From the NCBI GenBank assembly GCA_019359035.1, contig JAHHIC010000084.1:124001-188000 (forward strand): 64,000 nucleotides of DNA, in the 5' to 3' direction. The notes under the pieces were generated by a model, which saw only the letters and a list, made by a program, of their open reading frames with translations, did no database searches and was not told where the DNA came from. This document shows, in pieces, positions 35,127 through 42,989 of this stretch; the stretch's first letter is position 1; every line of letters begins with the position of its first letter. The translations under genes and the position numbers were made by a program. The stretch is from Scytonematopsis contorta HA4267-MV1. GTDB taxonomy: Bacteria; Cyanobacteriota; Cyanobacteriia; Cyanobacteriales; Nostocaceae.

Positions 35127-36515
35127 CTACCAAGGGTTGCCAATCAAAGTAAATCCAGACCAATAATAAGGATGAGATAACTCACGACTATCGAGGGTAG
35201 CTACAACATTTGTTGGTAAAGAATTACTTCCACGAATTGCCGGGTTGTTTTTTAAAGTTACTTGCTGTTTGAGCATAGCAATTTGAGTTTGTCGCAGCGC
35301 TTCTGATTTTATCGGATTTGCTTTGAGTTGTTGGTAAAATTGACTCATTAAAGCCAGTGTACCCCCATCATTAACAGACCAAAGACTAGCTACAGCAGCT
35401 TTTGCTCCCGATTGCACTGCTAATCCAGCAAAACCTAACTCTGCTTGTGGGTTACCCAAAGCAGTTCGACAAGCACTCAACACTAATAGCTGTACGGGAG
35501 GTTTATTTAACTCTAAACTTTGGAGTTCATCCAAAGGTATTTGTGTATCCCAAAACTGGATATAAGATTGCTTCACCGAACCAGGGGAGAATTCCGCATG
35601 AGTCGCTAAATGAATTATCCCAAAAGGGAAAATAGCACGTTGTTTCTTAAAATTTTCTAAAGTAAATTCCTGATTTAAAAAAGATTTTCCTCGCCATTGA
35701 CTACCCACAATGCTGGATAATTCTAGAGGAACAGCAGGTAAAGGTTCTTTATTTTTAAACTGCGATGCTCCCATTGCTAAAACTTGAGCTTGTATTAGAT
35801 TCGCAGGTTTAAAGTCTAATAAGTTAAAAGCAGGAATAATCCCCAAGCTGTATTTTTCAACTAAAAAACTTTTACCATCATGCATTGCAGCCAAAGGAAC
35901 AGTTCGCAACCCACCACCCAAACAAAATATCAAATTATTAATTCCCTGCTCTTTTAGTGCAGGTTCTAGAGGAGCAATAATTAATTTATATAGCTGCTTA
36001 CCCGAACTCAGATATTCATCACGCTTAGAGCTAGGATTAACAATATCTTTGCGAAATTTACTGACAAGTTTTATTAAATCTTCTCTTTTTGCAGCCTTAA
36101 TACGCTTGTGAATAGGAGCTTTATCTGGAGTCACCAAAATTAATTCAAGGTGATTAGGAGTTGGGATAGCGTATATTAAAGCACTCTTTTTTTTTGTTCG
36201 CTGATAGATTTGATTTAGAATTTGGCTAATTTCTTTAGTTTCAATTACCCGATTAGAAGGCAGTTTTCCTTTTATATACTCCTCGTACTGCTGCTTCCAT
36301 CCCCGTTCGACATGTTTAACAGCAGAACCAATATCTTTATTATCAAGAAATTTTCTGAGAACTTCTGGTTGGAGACGAGAGACAGGAAGGGTACTAGACT
36401 CACGAGGTGGGGAAACAGCTTTCAGTGGTTCCCTTTGAATTTTTAGCCCATACAGCCCAATAATAGACAAACTGAGCGCTAATAAAGCTATTAGGGTGAG
36501 CCTAATTTTGTTCAT
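35127..36515 (-). CDS. Membrane-anchored CHAT-domain (caspase-like) protein
   Basis: A 462-residue protein with an N-terminal membrane anchor or signal (residues 5-23, RLTLIALLALSLSIIGLYG). It lacks the TPR arrays usual in large CHAT proteins. The CHAT domain covers residues ~170-462, with predicted catalytic His306 (IIHLATHAEF) and Cys349 (LLVLSACRTALG), then GLAVQSGAKAAVASLWSVND and the C-terminal YYWSGFTLIGNPW typical of the family. CHAT domains are caspase-related peptidases. With the DUF928 gene next to it and the export signal, it probably acts in the periplasm or with a surface or secreted protein. This is inference. Confidence 0.88.
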   Translation of the reverse strand: MNKIRLTLIALLALSLSIIGLYGLKIQREPLKAVSPPRESSTLPVSRLQPEVLRKFLDNKDIGSAVKHVERGWKQQYEEYIKGKLPSNRVIETKEISQILNQIYQRTKKKSALIYAIPTPNHLELILVTPDKAPIHKRIKAAKREDLIKLVSKFRKDIVNPSSKRDEYLSSGKQLYKLIIAPLEPALKEQGINNLIFCLGGGLRTVPLAAMHDGKSFLVEKYSLGIIPAFNLLDFKPANLIQAQVLAMGASQFKNKEPLPAVPLELSSIVGSQWRGKSFLNQEFTLENFKKQRAIFPFGIIHLATHAEFSPGSVKQSYIQFWDTQIPLDELQSLELNKPPVQLLVLSACRTALGNPQAELGFAGLAVQSGAKAAVASLWSVNDGGTLALMSQFYQQLKANPIKSEALRQTQIAMLKQQVTLKNNPAIRGSNSLPTNVVATLDSRELSHPYYWSGFTLIGNPW

Positions 36516-36534
36516 TCTATGCCTCCAAAAAAAA

Positions 36535-36564
36535 TGTAGAGACGTTACATGTAACGTCTCTACA
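36535..36564. repeat. 30-bp perfect palindrome, copy 3
   Basis: Identical to the copy at 2785-2814. It lies 20 bp before the CHAT gene start (minus strand) and 27 bp after the stop of the Pmp3-like gene, so it could end that upstream transcript. Confidence 0.85.
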
Positions 36565-36590
36565 CTATCATGATGTGCGGAGAAAGGTAT

Positions 36591-36770
36591 TTAGTAAATT
36601 TCTTTCATCTCGTCGTGCTTAGAAATTACCCAAAGTGCATGAATGGAACCAGGAAGCCAACCTAAAAGTGTTAGTAAGATGTTGATTACTAAGGTTGGGC
36701 CAACTCCAACTGTCATCACGATTCCCAAAGGGGGAACTACTAGTCCGAGAAGTAAACGAAGGATTTTCAT
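36591..36770 (-). CDS. Pmp3/YqaE-family small membrane protein
   Basis: A 59-residue protein from ATG 36770 to TAA 36591. It begins MKILRLLLGLVVPPLGIVMT and continues with VGVGPTLVINILLTLLGWLP and GSIHALWVI. Both membrane segments and the PPLGI and LLGWLPGxIHAxW motifs are those of the Pmp3 family (UPF0057). In other organisms these small proteolipids respond to salt or cold stress and affect membrane potential. A GGAAG-type sequence precedes the start. It was found by reading the gap; it is shorter than most gene callers' cut-offs. Confidence 0.9.
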   Translation of the reverse strand: MKILRLLLGLVVPPLGIVMTVGVGPTLVINILLTLLGWLPGSIHALWVISKHDEMKEIY

Positions 36771-36835
36771 TGATTTTTCTTCCTTTAATTATTGAAATGA
36801 TGTTTACAATGGTTAGTGGCGGTAAGTGCTAAGAG

Positions 36836-37234
36836 TTATGCGTTTGTTGTTAAATCGCTACCGCTGCTACCCTTAAGTTCCAAGCGTTTTTCCACAAAGT
36901 ACTTGTTAAGAAATGTATTAGCAAACGAAAGCACTACTGGACCAAGAATAAATGCAACAAGTCCTTTAGCTACAAAACCAGGTACTAAAAACGCCGCTAG
37001 CGTGAAGCAAATTCCGTTAACTACTAGTGAGAAAGCTCCTAGGCTTAGTAAATTAAGTGGTAATGATAAAGTCGATAAAATAGGTTTTACTGAACCGTTA
37101 ATCAAACCAATAGCCACACCAGCAATCAGTGCTGCGGGGAAGTTTGCTAGATTAACTCCAGGAACGAGGATGTCAACAATCAACAGACTTAATGCTGTTG
37201 CTAAGACATTAAAAAGATAATTCATGTAAATCAT
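36836..37234 (-). CDS. Phage holin family 4-2 superfamily IV-type membrane protein
   Basis: A 132-residue protein with four hydrophobic segments. The family pattern is ALSLLIVDILVPGVNL, then LIAGVAIGLINGSVKPILS, LPLNLLSLGAFSLVVNG and VPGFVAKGLVAFILG. This matches PF04020, a family common in free-living bacteria and not evidence of a prophage. The function in cyanobacteria is unknown. Start at ATG 37234 or 37225. It shares direction with the Pmp3-like gene, 65 bp apart; both could be co-transcribed stress proteins. Confidence 0.85.
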   Translation of the reverse strand: MIYMNYLFNVLATALSLLIVDILVPGVNLANFPAALIAGVAIGLINGSVKPILSTLSLPLNLLSLGAFSLVVNGICFTLAAFLVPGFVAKGLVAFILGPVVLSFANTFLNKYFVEKRLELKGSSGSDLTTNA

Positions 37235-37781
37235 ATTGTTTCTAACCTCAAATCAGTTACTTGAAAAATTGAAGTTTTTAAATTCCTCACACTATACTCG
37301 GCTAATAGCGACTGAGTTCACCTCTCCATCCAGATAGATTTGTAACTGAGACTAACTATACTTCTCGATTGATTGGTTTTATTCCTCAAGAAATTAGCTA
37401 CTAATTACTACCCATTAACAACATTTTCTCAGTAGCTGCGAGTAAAAGGTTACCTAATTCTACCTAAATACTAGATGTAATCTCGGATTGCTTTAAGCTT
37501 TGAGACATCAGTTATTTAAGTCCTTCTTTTTTAAGAGTAATAAATCTACATTTTCGCAATGTTCGGCTAACCCACCATAATTAATAGGGGTTTCTTCTTA
37601 TAAAAGAACCCCACCCCCAACCCCCTCCCCGCACGCGGGGAGGGGGCTACGAAAAATTAATAGAAATAGTTGATTTTTGTATTTATTTTCGAGAGTATTA
37701 ATTATTAATCGTAGCCCCCTCCCTGTTTACGGGGAGGGGGTTGGGGGTGGGGTTCTTTTAAGGTTGGGGGTGGGGCTTCTT
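37235..37781. other. Intergenic; AT-rich left half, inverted GC-rich repeat pair at right
   Basis: About 550 bases. The left 350 bases show nothing I recognise beyond a probable promoter for the holin-like gene. The right part holds the repeat pair described separately. Confidence 0.5.
37603..37761. repeat. Inverted pair of GC-rich repeats (long hairpin) after tex
   Basis: The left arm (37603-37655) contains AAAAGAACCCCACCCCCAAC, CCCCTCCCCGCACGCGGGG and AGGGGGCTACGA. The right arm (37710-37761) is nearly its reverse complement (TCGTAGCCCCCTCCCTGTTT ... GGGTTGGGGGTGGGGTTCTTTTA). The two arms can form a stem of about 50 bp with a ~55-nt AT-rich loop. It lies just after the tex stop codon. Confidence 0.8.
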
Positions 37782-39941
37782 TTACTGTTTAACAGCCTTC
37801 ATCGACAAACCTACCCGTTTTAGTTTCTCGTTAACTTCCAACACCTGAACTTTGACAACTTGTCCGACCTTAACAACTTTTTTAGGGTCATCAACAAATC
37901 TATCTGCTAATTGGGAGATGTGTACTAAACCATCTTGGTGTACACCAATATCGACGAAAGCGCCAAAATTAGCTACATTGGTAACAATACCCTCTAATTC
38001 CATCCCAGGTTTCAAATCGGAAATTTCTTTTATTCCCTCTTTGAAGGTGGCGTACTTAAACTCTGCACGAGGGTCTCTTCCTGGCTTTTCTAGTTCTTTA
38101 AGAATATCGCGTAAAGTTGGTTCACCCACAGTTTCGGTGACGTATTTTTTCAGGTCAGCTTTTTTAATTTTTTCTCCGATTTGTGCGACTTGAGTTAATG
38201 CTACACCTAAATCTTTGGCGATAGTTTGAACAACGGGGTAACTTTCTGGGTGAACTGCAGTATTATCTAAGGGATTTTCACCACCGCGAATACGTAAAAA
38301 ACCTGCTGCTTGTTCAAATGCTTTTGGCCCGAGTTTTGGTACTTTTAATAATTGCCGACGATTTTTAAAGGCTCCGTTTTCGTTACGGTATGCGACTATA
38401 TTATTAGCAACCGTGGAACTAATACCAGAAACAAAAGTAAGAAGTTCTTTGGAAGCGGTGTTTAAATCGACCCCAACATAGTTCACACAGCTTTCAACGG
38501 TTTCATCTAGTTTCTTTTTCAGCAATTTTTGGTCTACGTCGTGTTGATATTGTCCCACACCAATAGATTTCGGGTCTATTTTTACTAGTTCTGCAAGTGG
38601 GTCTTGCAAACGACGACCAATACTAATTGCACCTCTTACTGTCACGTCTAAATCAGGAAATTCTGCTGCTGCTACTTTACTAGCAGAATATATAGACGCA
38701 CCCGATTCATTGACTATAACTTTAACTGGTTTGCGTTCCATTTTTTGGAAAACTTCTGCAACAAATTCATCTGTTTCACGAGAAGCTGTTCCATTACCAA
38801 TTGCAATAAGTTCAATTTTGTATTTTTCTATGACATTTTGCAAAGTTTGTGCAGCATTAGTGCGTTGTCCTGCACCAGTATGGGGGAAAATAGCCTGATA
38901 TTCGATAAATTTTCCTGTCGTGTCGAGTATCGCCATTTTACATCCAGTACGAAATCCTGGGTCTAGAGCTAAAGTGGGTTTCATTCCTGCTGGAGCAGAT
39001 AATAATAATTCTCGTAAATTTGTTTCAAAGGTCTTAATTGACTCAATATCAGCGAATTCTTTTTTTTGTGCGATAACTTCACTAATCAGCGAGGTTTTCA
39101 TCAGACGGTTAAATGCGTCTTTCAGCATTTCCTGATAAAAGCTCCTTATGGGACGCTGTTTTGACTTAATTTCTTCTGACTCTAAATGAGAAAGCACAAA
39201 ATCTTCATCAAAAGAAACATCAAAACTTAAAATTCCTTCATTTTCACCACGACACAAAGCTAAAAGGTTATGTGGTGCGATATTTCTGACTTTGATGCTG
39301 TAATTGCGGTACATCTCAAATTTAGTGGAGCCTTCGGGATGTTCGTCCTTTAAACGAGAAACAAAAATTCCTTCTTCTAGTAAGTAATCGCGTAAGTAAG
39401 CACGTAAATCCGCTTTATCTGCTACGAATTCCGCTAAAATATCAGACGCGCCTTTTAAAGCTTCCTCAGCCGTTTTGACTCCTTTTTCCTCAGAAATATA
39501 TTTTGCTGCTTCTTCTTCTAAAGGAATTAACGGAGCGTTCTTCACGTTTAATGATTTAATAAAATCAGCCAAAGGTTCGAGTCCTTTCTCTTTGGCGATA
39601 GTAGCGCGGGTACGACGTTTGGGACGATAAGGTAAGTATAGGTCTTCTAGTTCTGTTTTTTGTAAACAAGTTTCAATCTTCGCCTTTAATTCGTCCGTGA
39701 GTTTGCCTTGTTCGGTAATCGCGTTCAAAATTACCGATTTGCGTTCTTCCAGTTCTTGCAGGTAAGCGTACCTATCAAATAAATCCCGTAGTTGGACTTC
39801 ATCCATCTCACCAGTGCGCTCTTTACGATAACGCGAAATGAAGGGAACTGTCGCACCTTCGGCCAAAAGTTCTAGTGCATTTTGAACCTGAAAGGGTTTG
39901 AGGTTTAACTCAGTTGCGAGCAGTTGTGGAATATTCAGCAT
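37782..39941 (-). CDS. tex: Tex-family RNA-binding transcription accessory protein
   Basis: A 719-residue protein; ATG 39941 is chosen over an in-frame TTG 12 bases upstream. It has the Tex N-terminal helical domain (FISRYRKERTGEMDEVQLRD), the YqgF-like RNase H-fold domain (ALDPGFRTGCKMAILDTTGK, then AIGNGTASRETDEFV) and helix-hairpin-helix motifs (DLNTASKELLTFVSGISSTV). The C-terminal S1 RNA-binding domain begins LEGIVTNVANFGAFVDIGVH. Tex binds nucleic acid and aids transcription and RNA turnover. Full length and standard order. Confidence 0.94.
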   Translation of the reverse strand: MLNIPQLLATELNLKPFQVQNALELLAEGATVPFISRYRKERTGEMDEVQLRDLFDRYAYLQELEERKSVILNAITEQGKLTDELKAKIETCLQKTELEDLYLPYRPKRRTRATIAKEKGLEPLADFIKSLNVKNAPLIPLEEEAAKYISEEKGVKTAEEALKGASDILAEFVADKADLRAYLRDYLLEEGIFVSRLKDEHPEGSTKFEMYRNYSIKVRNIAPHNLLALCRGENEGILSFDVSFDEDFVLSHLESEEIKSKQRPIRSFYQEMLKDAFNRLMKTSLISEVIAQKKEFADIESIKTFETNLRELLLSAPAGMKPTLALDPGFRTGCKMAILDTTGKFIEYQAIFPHTGAGQRTNAAQTLQNVIEKYKIELIAIGNGTASRETDEFVAEVFQKMERKPVKVIVNESGASIYSASKVAAAEFPDLDVTVRGAISIGRRLQDPLAELVKIDPKSIGVGQYQHDVDQKLLKKKLDETVESCVNYVGVDLNTASKELLTFVSGISSTVANNIVAYRNENGAFKNRRQLLKVPKLGPKAFEQAAGFLRIRGGENPLDNTAVHPESYPVVQTIAKDLGVALTQVAQIGEKIKKADLKKYVTETVGEPTLRDILKELEKPGRDPRAEFKYATFKEGIKEISDLKPGMELEGIVTNVANFGAFVDIGVHQDGLVHISQLADRFVDDPKKVVKVGQVVKVQVLEVNEKLKRVGLSMKAVKQ

Positions 39942-40212
39942 CGGGTATATCAACTAAAAACGTTTGTCTATACTACTTATAAAGTTAATATGACAGAAAA
40001 CTCTTGTATATAAGTATAGAATATATACTTAAGTGTTTTTACCTATAAGCCTAAAAACAAAATAAAATCTCAGGAATATGAATTCCTTTAAGTGATATTA
40101 TAAATTGCTTAAGGGGGAGTTAAGATTGTGGAATCAATAGCTTGTTTAAACAATTGATAGACTCTGAATATTCTGAGGAAAACAATTTGTTTCTTTGGTA
40201 GGATTTACGAAG

Positions 40213-40422
40213 ATGCATATCGGATTTTTACTTCCACTGTTTACTGGATTGATAACTGGCTATATTTGGAAACATAGTGCGGACGAAGTTGCCAAATTGC
40301 TGGGAGTGGCTTGTGTTATTTGCCTGGTATTGAGTTTAATCATAGCCCCTTGGCAACTCCAGGTTTTACTCTTAGCCAGCGTTTTGATTGGGACTAAAAA
40401 GCTTTTGTCGTCTAGGATTTAA
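40213..40422 (+). CDS. Small two-TM membrane protein, unknown
   Basis: A 69-residue hydrophobic protein from ATG 40213 (an in-frame TTG at 40195 is less likely). Three hydrophobic stretches are seen (residues ~2-20, 32-46 and 48-63) with IWKHSADEVAK between the first two. It ends GTKKLLSSRI. No family recognised. Length, composition and isolated position suggest a real small membrane protein, but no direct evidence exists. Confidence 0.5.
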   Translation: MHIGFLLPLFTGLITGYIWKHSADEVAKLLGVACVICLVLSLIIAPWQLQVLLLASVLIGTKKLLSSRI

Positions 40423-40651
40423 GCTGAACTGTGTAGACAGCACTTCAAATTTTGAAATTATAGAAATAAAGAGGAAATAAATCATGGACATATGACCATA
40501 AAGTAAAACACATGTATTGATTATTGAGTGAGTGAAAATTCGCCCCCAGTATGTTTATAAAAAAAATGGGGACGTGATTACGAGGGGTTTCTCGTGCTTA
40601 CTTAGCAAAAACAACAACCAAATTTTAATACCTGATTTGAATACTGCATTA

Positions 40652-41143
40652 CTATTTTTCGTAACTCAATTTATGCTGGGCTAAAAGTTGAAGATATTTT
40701 TCATTTGTTTTAGCTAGTAACCATTTTTCTTTAAAAATTGCAGCAGACTCAGCTTTTACTGGGTCTACGTCATAAGGTAAGATGTTTTTCCTGGCTTCTT
40801 CTCTCGCTGCTACAGATGTTTCAGTTTGGGGATTACTCTGGTATTTTCTACCGCTTTTATGGTTAGCGTAGCGACGAGAGCGCGTATAGCCCATTTGCAA
40901 GAATTTTCGTGCCATATCAGCACCAACGAAATCGTTTTCTTGCAAATAAACGAGAAACATTTGGTAAATATCTTCGCTGGATTTTTTCGCTATATCAGGA
41001 GTTTTGAATCTCCAGTGCGGAAGAATTTCTGATTTGTATGGTTCCACTAACAGCACTCCTTGTTCCCCTTTACCGACACGATAAAGCTCTGGATGCTCCC
41101 GAAAATTTATATTCTGGAAATCTAAAGAATAATCAAATGACAT
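40652..41143 (-). CDS. DUF4385 family protein
   Basis: A 163-residue soluble protein. The start FDYSLDFQNINFREHPELYRVGKGEQGVL (read in part: NFREHPELYRVGKGEQGVLL) and the middle GADMARKFLQMGYTRSRRYA match DUF4385. That family is a small bacterial and phage-associated group with the same 'PELYRIGRGEQGVL' and 'GMTRARRYAN' motifs. Basic and aromatic residues suggest nucleic acid or cofactor binding, but the function is unknown. Single gene. Confidence 0.75.
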   Translation of the reverse strand: MSFDYSLDFQNINFREHPELYRVGKGEQGVLLVEPYKSEILPHWRFKTPDIAKKSSEDIYQMFLVYLQENDFVGADMARKFLQMGYTRSRRYANHKSGRKYQSNPQTETSVAAREEARKNILPYDVDPVKAESAAIFKEKWLLAKTNEKYLQLLAQHKLSYEK

Positions 41144-41352
41144 GACATGCTAGATTTTTATTTATTAAGATAATCTTTAACAAAAATCTCGGTCTCTATC
41201 TGGGGAGTGGCTAATCGGGATAAAAAAGAGTAGTGCGTTCACTTCGTTAACGTACTACGGTTTATCATACAAAACGAGGTTTATCATATAAAACGAGCAA
41301 GATGCTCGTACTACGGTACGGTTTATCAACTGATAATCGACGATTTACTAAT

Positions 41353-41628
41353 ATGAAAATTTACCAAGTCATAGAAGACGCAATCCAAAGACCTTTAATT
41401 CCTCACGACCCACAGAAGCAGTCTCTAAAACAGTGGGCTATGTTTGTTTTAAGAGATAAAGGTTTTATTGTGGTATATGCTCAGAATGCGGATTTTGCTA
41501 TTGAACAAAAAAATAGCGAAAAAATGTATTTTAAAGTTTCTTATACTTCGGATGATTTAGATAGTAAGTTTAATTGGATTGTTTGGGACAGAGTTTCTAA
41601 AACTCCTAGTTTTATTCCCGCAGGGTAA
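41353..41628 (+). CDS. Small hypothetical protein
   Basis: A 91-residue protein from ATG 41353. The longer frame to 41302 only translates a dispersed repeat (GAGCAAGATGCTCGTACTAC). It begins MKIYQVIEDAIQRPLIPHDP, and the middle is a mixed alpha/beta pattern (WAMFVLRDKGFIVVYAQNAD, FNWIVWDRV). No family recognised. A long inverted repeat begins directly after the stop. Confidence 0.5.
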   Translation: MKIYQVIEDAIQRPLIPHDPQKQSLKQWAMFVLRDKGFIVVYAQNADFAIEQKNSEKMYFKVSYTSDDLDSKFNWIVWDRVSKTPSFIPAG

Positions 41629-41636
41629 AAGAAAGA

Positions 41637-41812
41637 CCAGCCAGGGAATAAATTCCCTGTCTAAAAGCTGAAGTCCTCTGTAAGAGGACTAAACAATACA
41701 TTAAAAAAATATATTTTATAAAATTAAGATGACCTCAAATTTTTTTTATTACTAGTCCTCTTTAGAGGACTTTAGCTTTTAGACAGGGAATTTATTCCCT
41801 GGCTTTTTTTGG
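41637..41812. mobile_element. Fold-back inverted-repeat element (MITE-like), ~175 bp
   Basis: The left arm starts CCAGCCAGGGAATAAATTCC and continues CTGTCTAAAAGCTGAAGTCC, TCTGTAAGAGGAC. The right arm (from ~41752) is its near-perfect reverse complement, ending TTTATTCCCTGGCTTTTTT. The arms are about 52 bp around an AT-rich centre. It lies between convergent genes and could act as a two-way terminator. The right arm overlaps the 3' end of the methyltransferase gene and supplies its stop codon. Confidence 0.8.
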
Positions 41813-42564
41813 AAAATCATTAAATGTTGTTGTGGTAATAAATTTTTGGTTTCTACCCAAGTTAAGCCAACAGCTTTCATTTCTTTAATCGCTTGTTTTT
41901 GTGTCATTTTATGCAAGCGTTTTATCATAATAAAAGGATTTTCTGCGCGGTATTCTACTAATGCGACTCTTCCACCTACTTTTAGTGCTTTCGTGATTCC
42001 TTCCATTATTTCTCTAGGGTATTCAAATTCGTGGTAAGCGTCTACCATGAATGCTAAATCAACACTTTCTGCTGGTAAATTGGGGTCTGATTTTGTTGCT
42101 AAAATAGTTTCAACATTGGTGATATTTTTTTCCTTTTTTAAATATTCTATAATCTCCAACATTTCTGGTTGGATATCTACTGCTAATACTTTTCCTTGTG
42201 GGAGAGAGCTAGCAATTCTAAAACTCATGTAACCCGTACCTGCTCCTATATCCGCTACTACGTCTTTAGGTTTGAGTTCTAGAGCATTAAAGATTTTGCT
42301 GGGTTTTTCTTCTTGTTCGCGACTGGGTCTTTCTAACCAACCTGCTCCTGTGTGTCCCATGACATGAGCTATTTCCCTACCCATATAAAATTTACCGATT
42401 CCATCTGGGTTGCTCCGGGAGCGCTGTTCATAGACGTTTGGATAGAGGCTTGGGGTTGTTGTGACTGCGTTTGCAATGTTATTTGGATTTATTAAAGTGC
42501 TGCATAACAGCAAAATTAAAACTAATATGATAGGTAAAAAATTATACTTATGTTTTTGGCTCAT
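41779..42564 (-). CDS. Exported class I SAM-dependent methyltransferase
   Basis: A 261-residue protein. ATG 42564 is chosen because the upstream extension is repeat-derived and MSQKHKYNFLPIILVLILLL starts a signal peptide that ends near NIANAVTTT. The class I methyltransferase core has motif I DVVADIGAGTGYMSFRIA, VLAVDIQPEMLEII, then VDLAFMVDAYHEFEYPREIM and GGRVALVEY. The C-terminal residues (PGNKFPV*) are encoded by the adjoining inverted-repeat element. A secreted or anchored SAM enzyme is odd because SAM is cytoplasmic; similar proteins occur in cyanobacteria. Substrate unknown. Confidence 0.8.
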   Translation of the reverse strand: MSQKHKYNFLPIILVLILLLCSTLINPNNIANAVTTTPSLYPNVYEQRSRSNPDGIGKFYMGREIAHVMGHTGAGWLERPSREQEEKPSKIFNALELKPKDVVADIGAGTGYMSFRIASSLPQGKVLAVDIQPEMLEIIEYLKKEKNITNVETILATKSDPNLPAESVDLAFMVDAYHEFEYPREIMEGITKALKVGGRVALVEYRAENPFIMIKRLHKMTQKQAIKEMKAVGLTWVETKNLLPQQHLMIFQKKPGNKFPV

Positions 42565-42989
42565 TTTAATAAAAATAAAAGAGTATTTCGAGAAGCTTCG
42601 CGTTCTATAAGCGTGCCCATAAAGGCATACGTGCCTCAACCCAACCTACCAGTTTTTGTATTTTAGAGCAAAACATAAAGCAGTATTGCAAGCCAACCTA
42701 CGAATATCCAGAGCTTACGCATTATTGGTAGTTATATAAGATAAGCAAATACCATTTACAATTGTTTCACACTCTACGACAAGACGGGTAGTATTATGAG
42801 CGGTAAATTGATAAAATCCCGTGATAAAATTGTAGTATAAAAGTTTATTGACCACTGGTGTCATGTGCTTAGTCGCACTCTATGTAGCAAAAAGACATTT
42901 TTCTAACACTTGTTTAAAAGCTATGTAGATGTGGTAAAACGACACTGTTTAAAAGTAAAAGTACGTCAGGGGTTTGGAACGGTACTACA
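42565..42989. other. Intergenic with a dispersed repeat
   Basis: Positions 42600-42720 contain CGTGCCTCAACCCAACCTAC and AGCCAACCTACGAATATCC, the inverted counterpart of the repeat near 24476-24522. The rest (42720-42989) likely holds divergent promoters; no motif stands out. Confidence 0.5.

Noticed and set aside
36816-37220. 134-residue plus-strand frame
   Set aside because: Antisense shadow of the holin-family gene, which has clear family motifs.
36836-37234. Holin-family protein as a sign of a prophage
   Set aside because: This family is common in bacterial chromosomes and no other phage gene is near.
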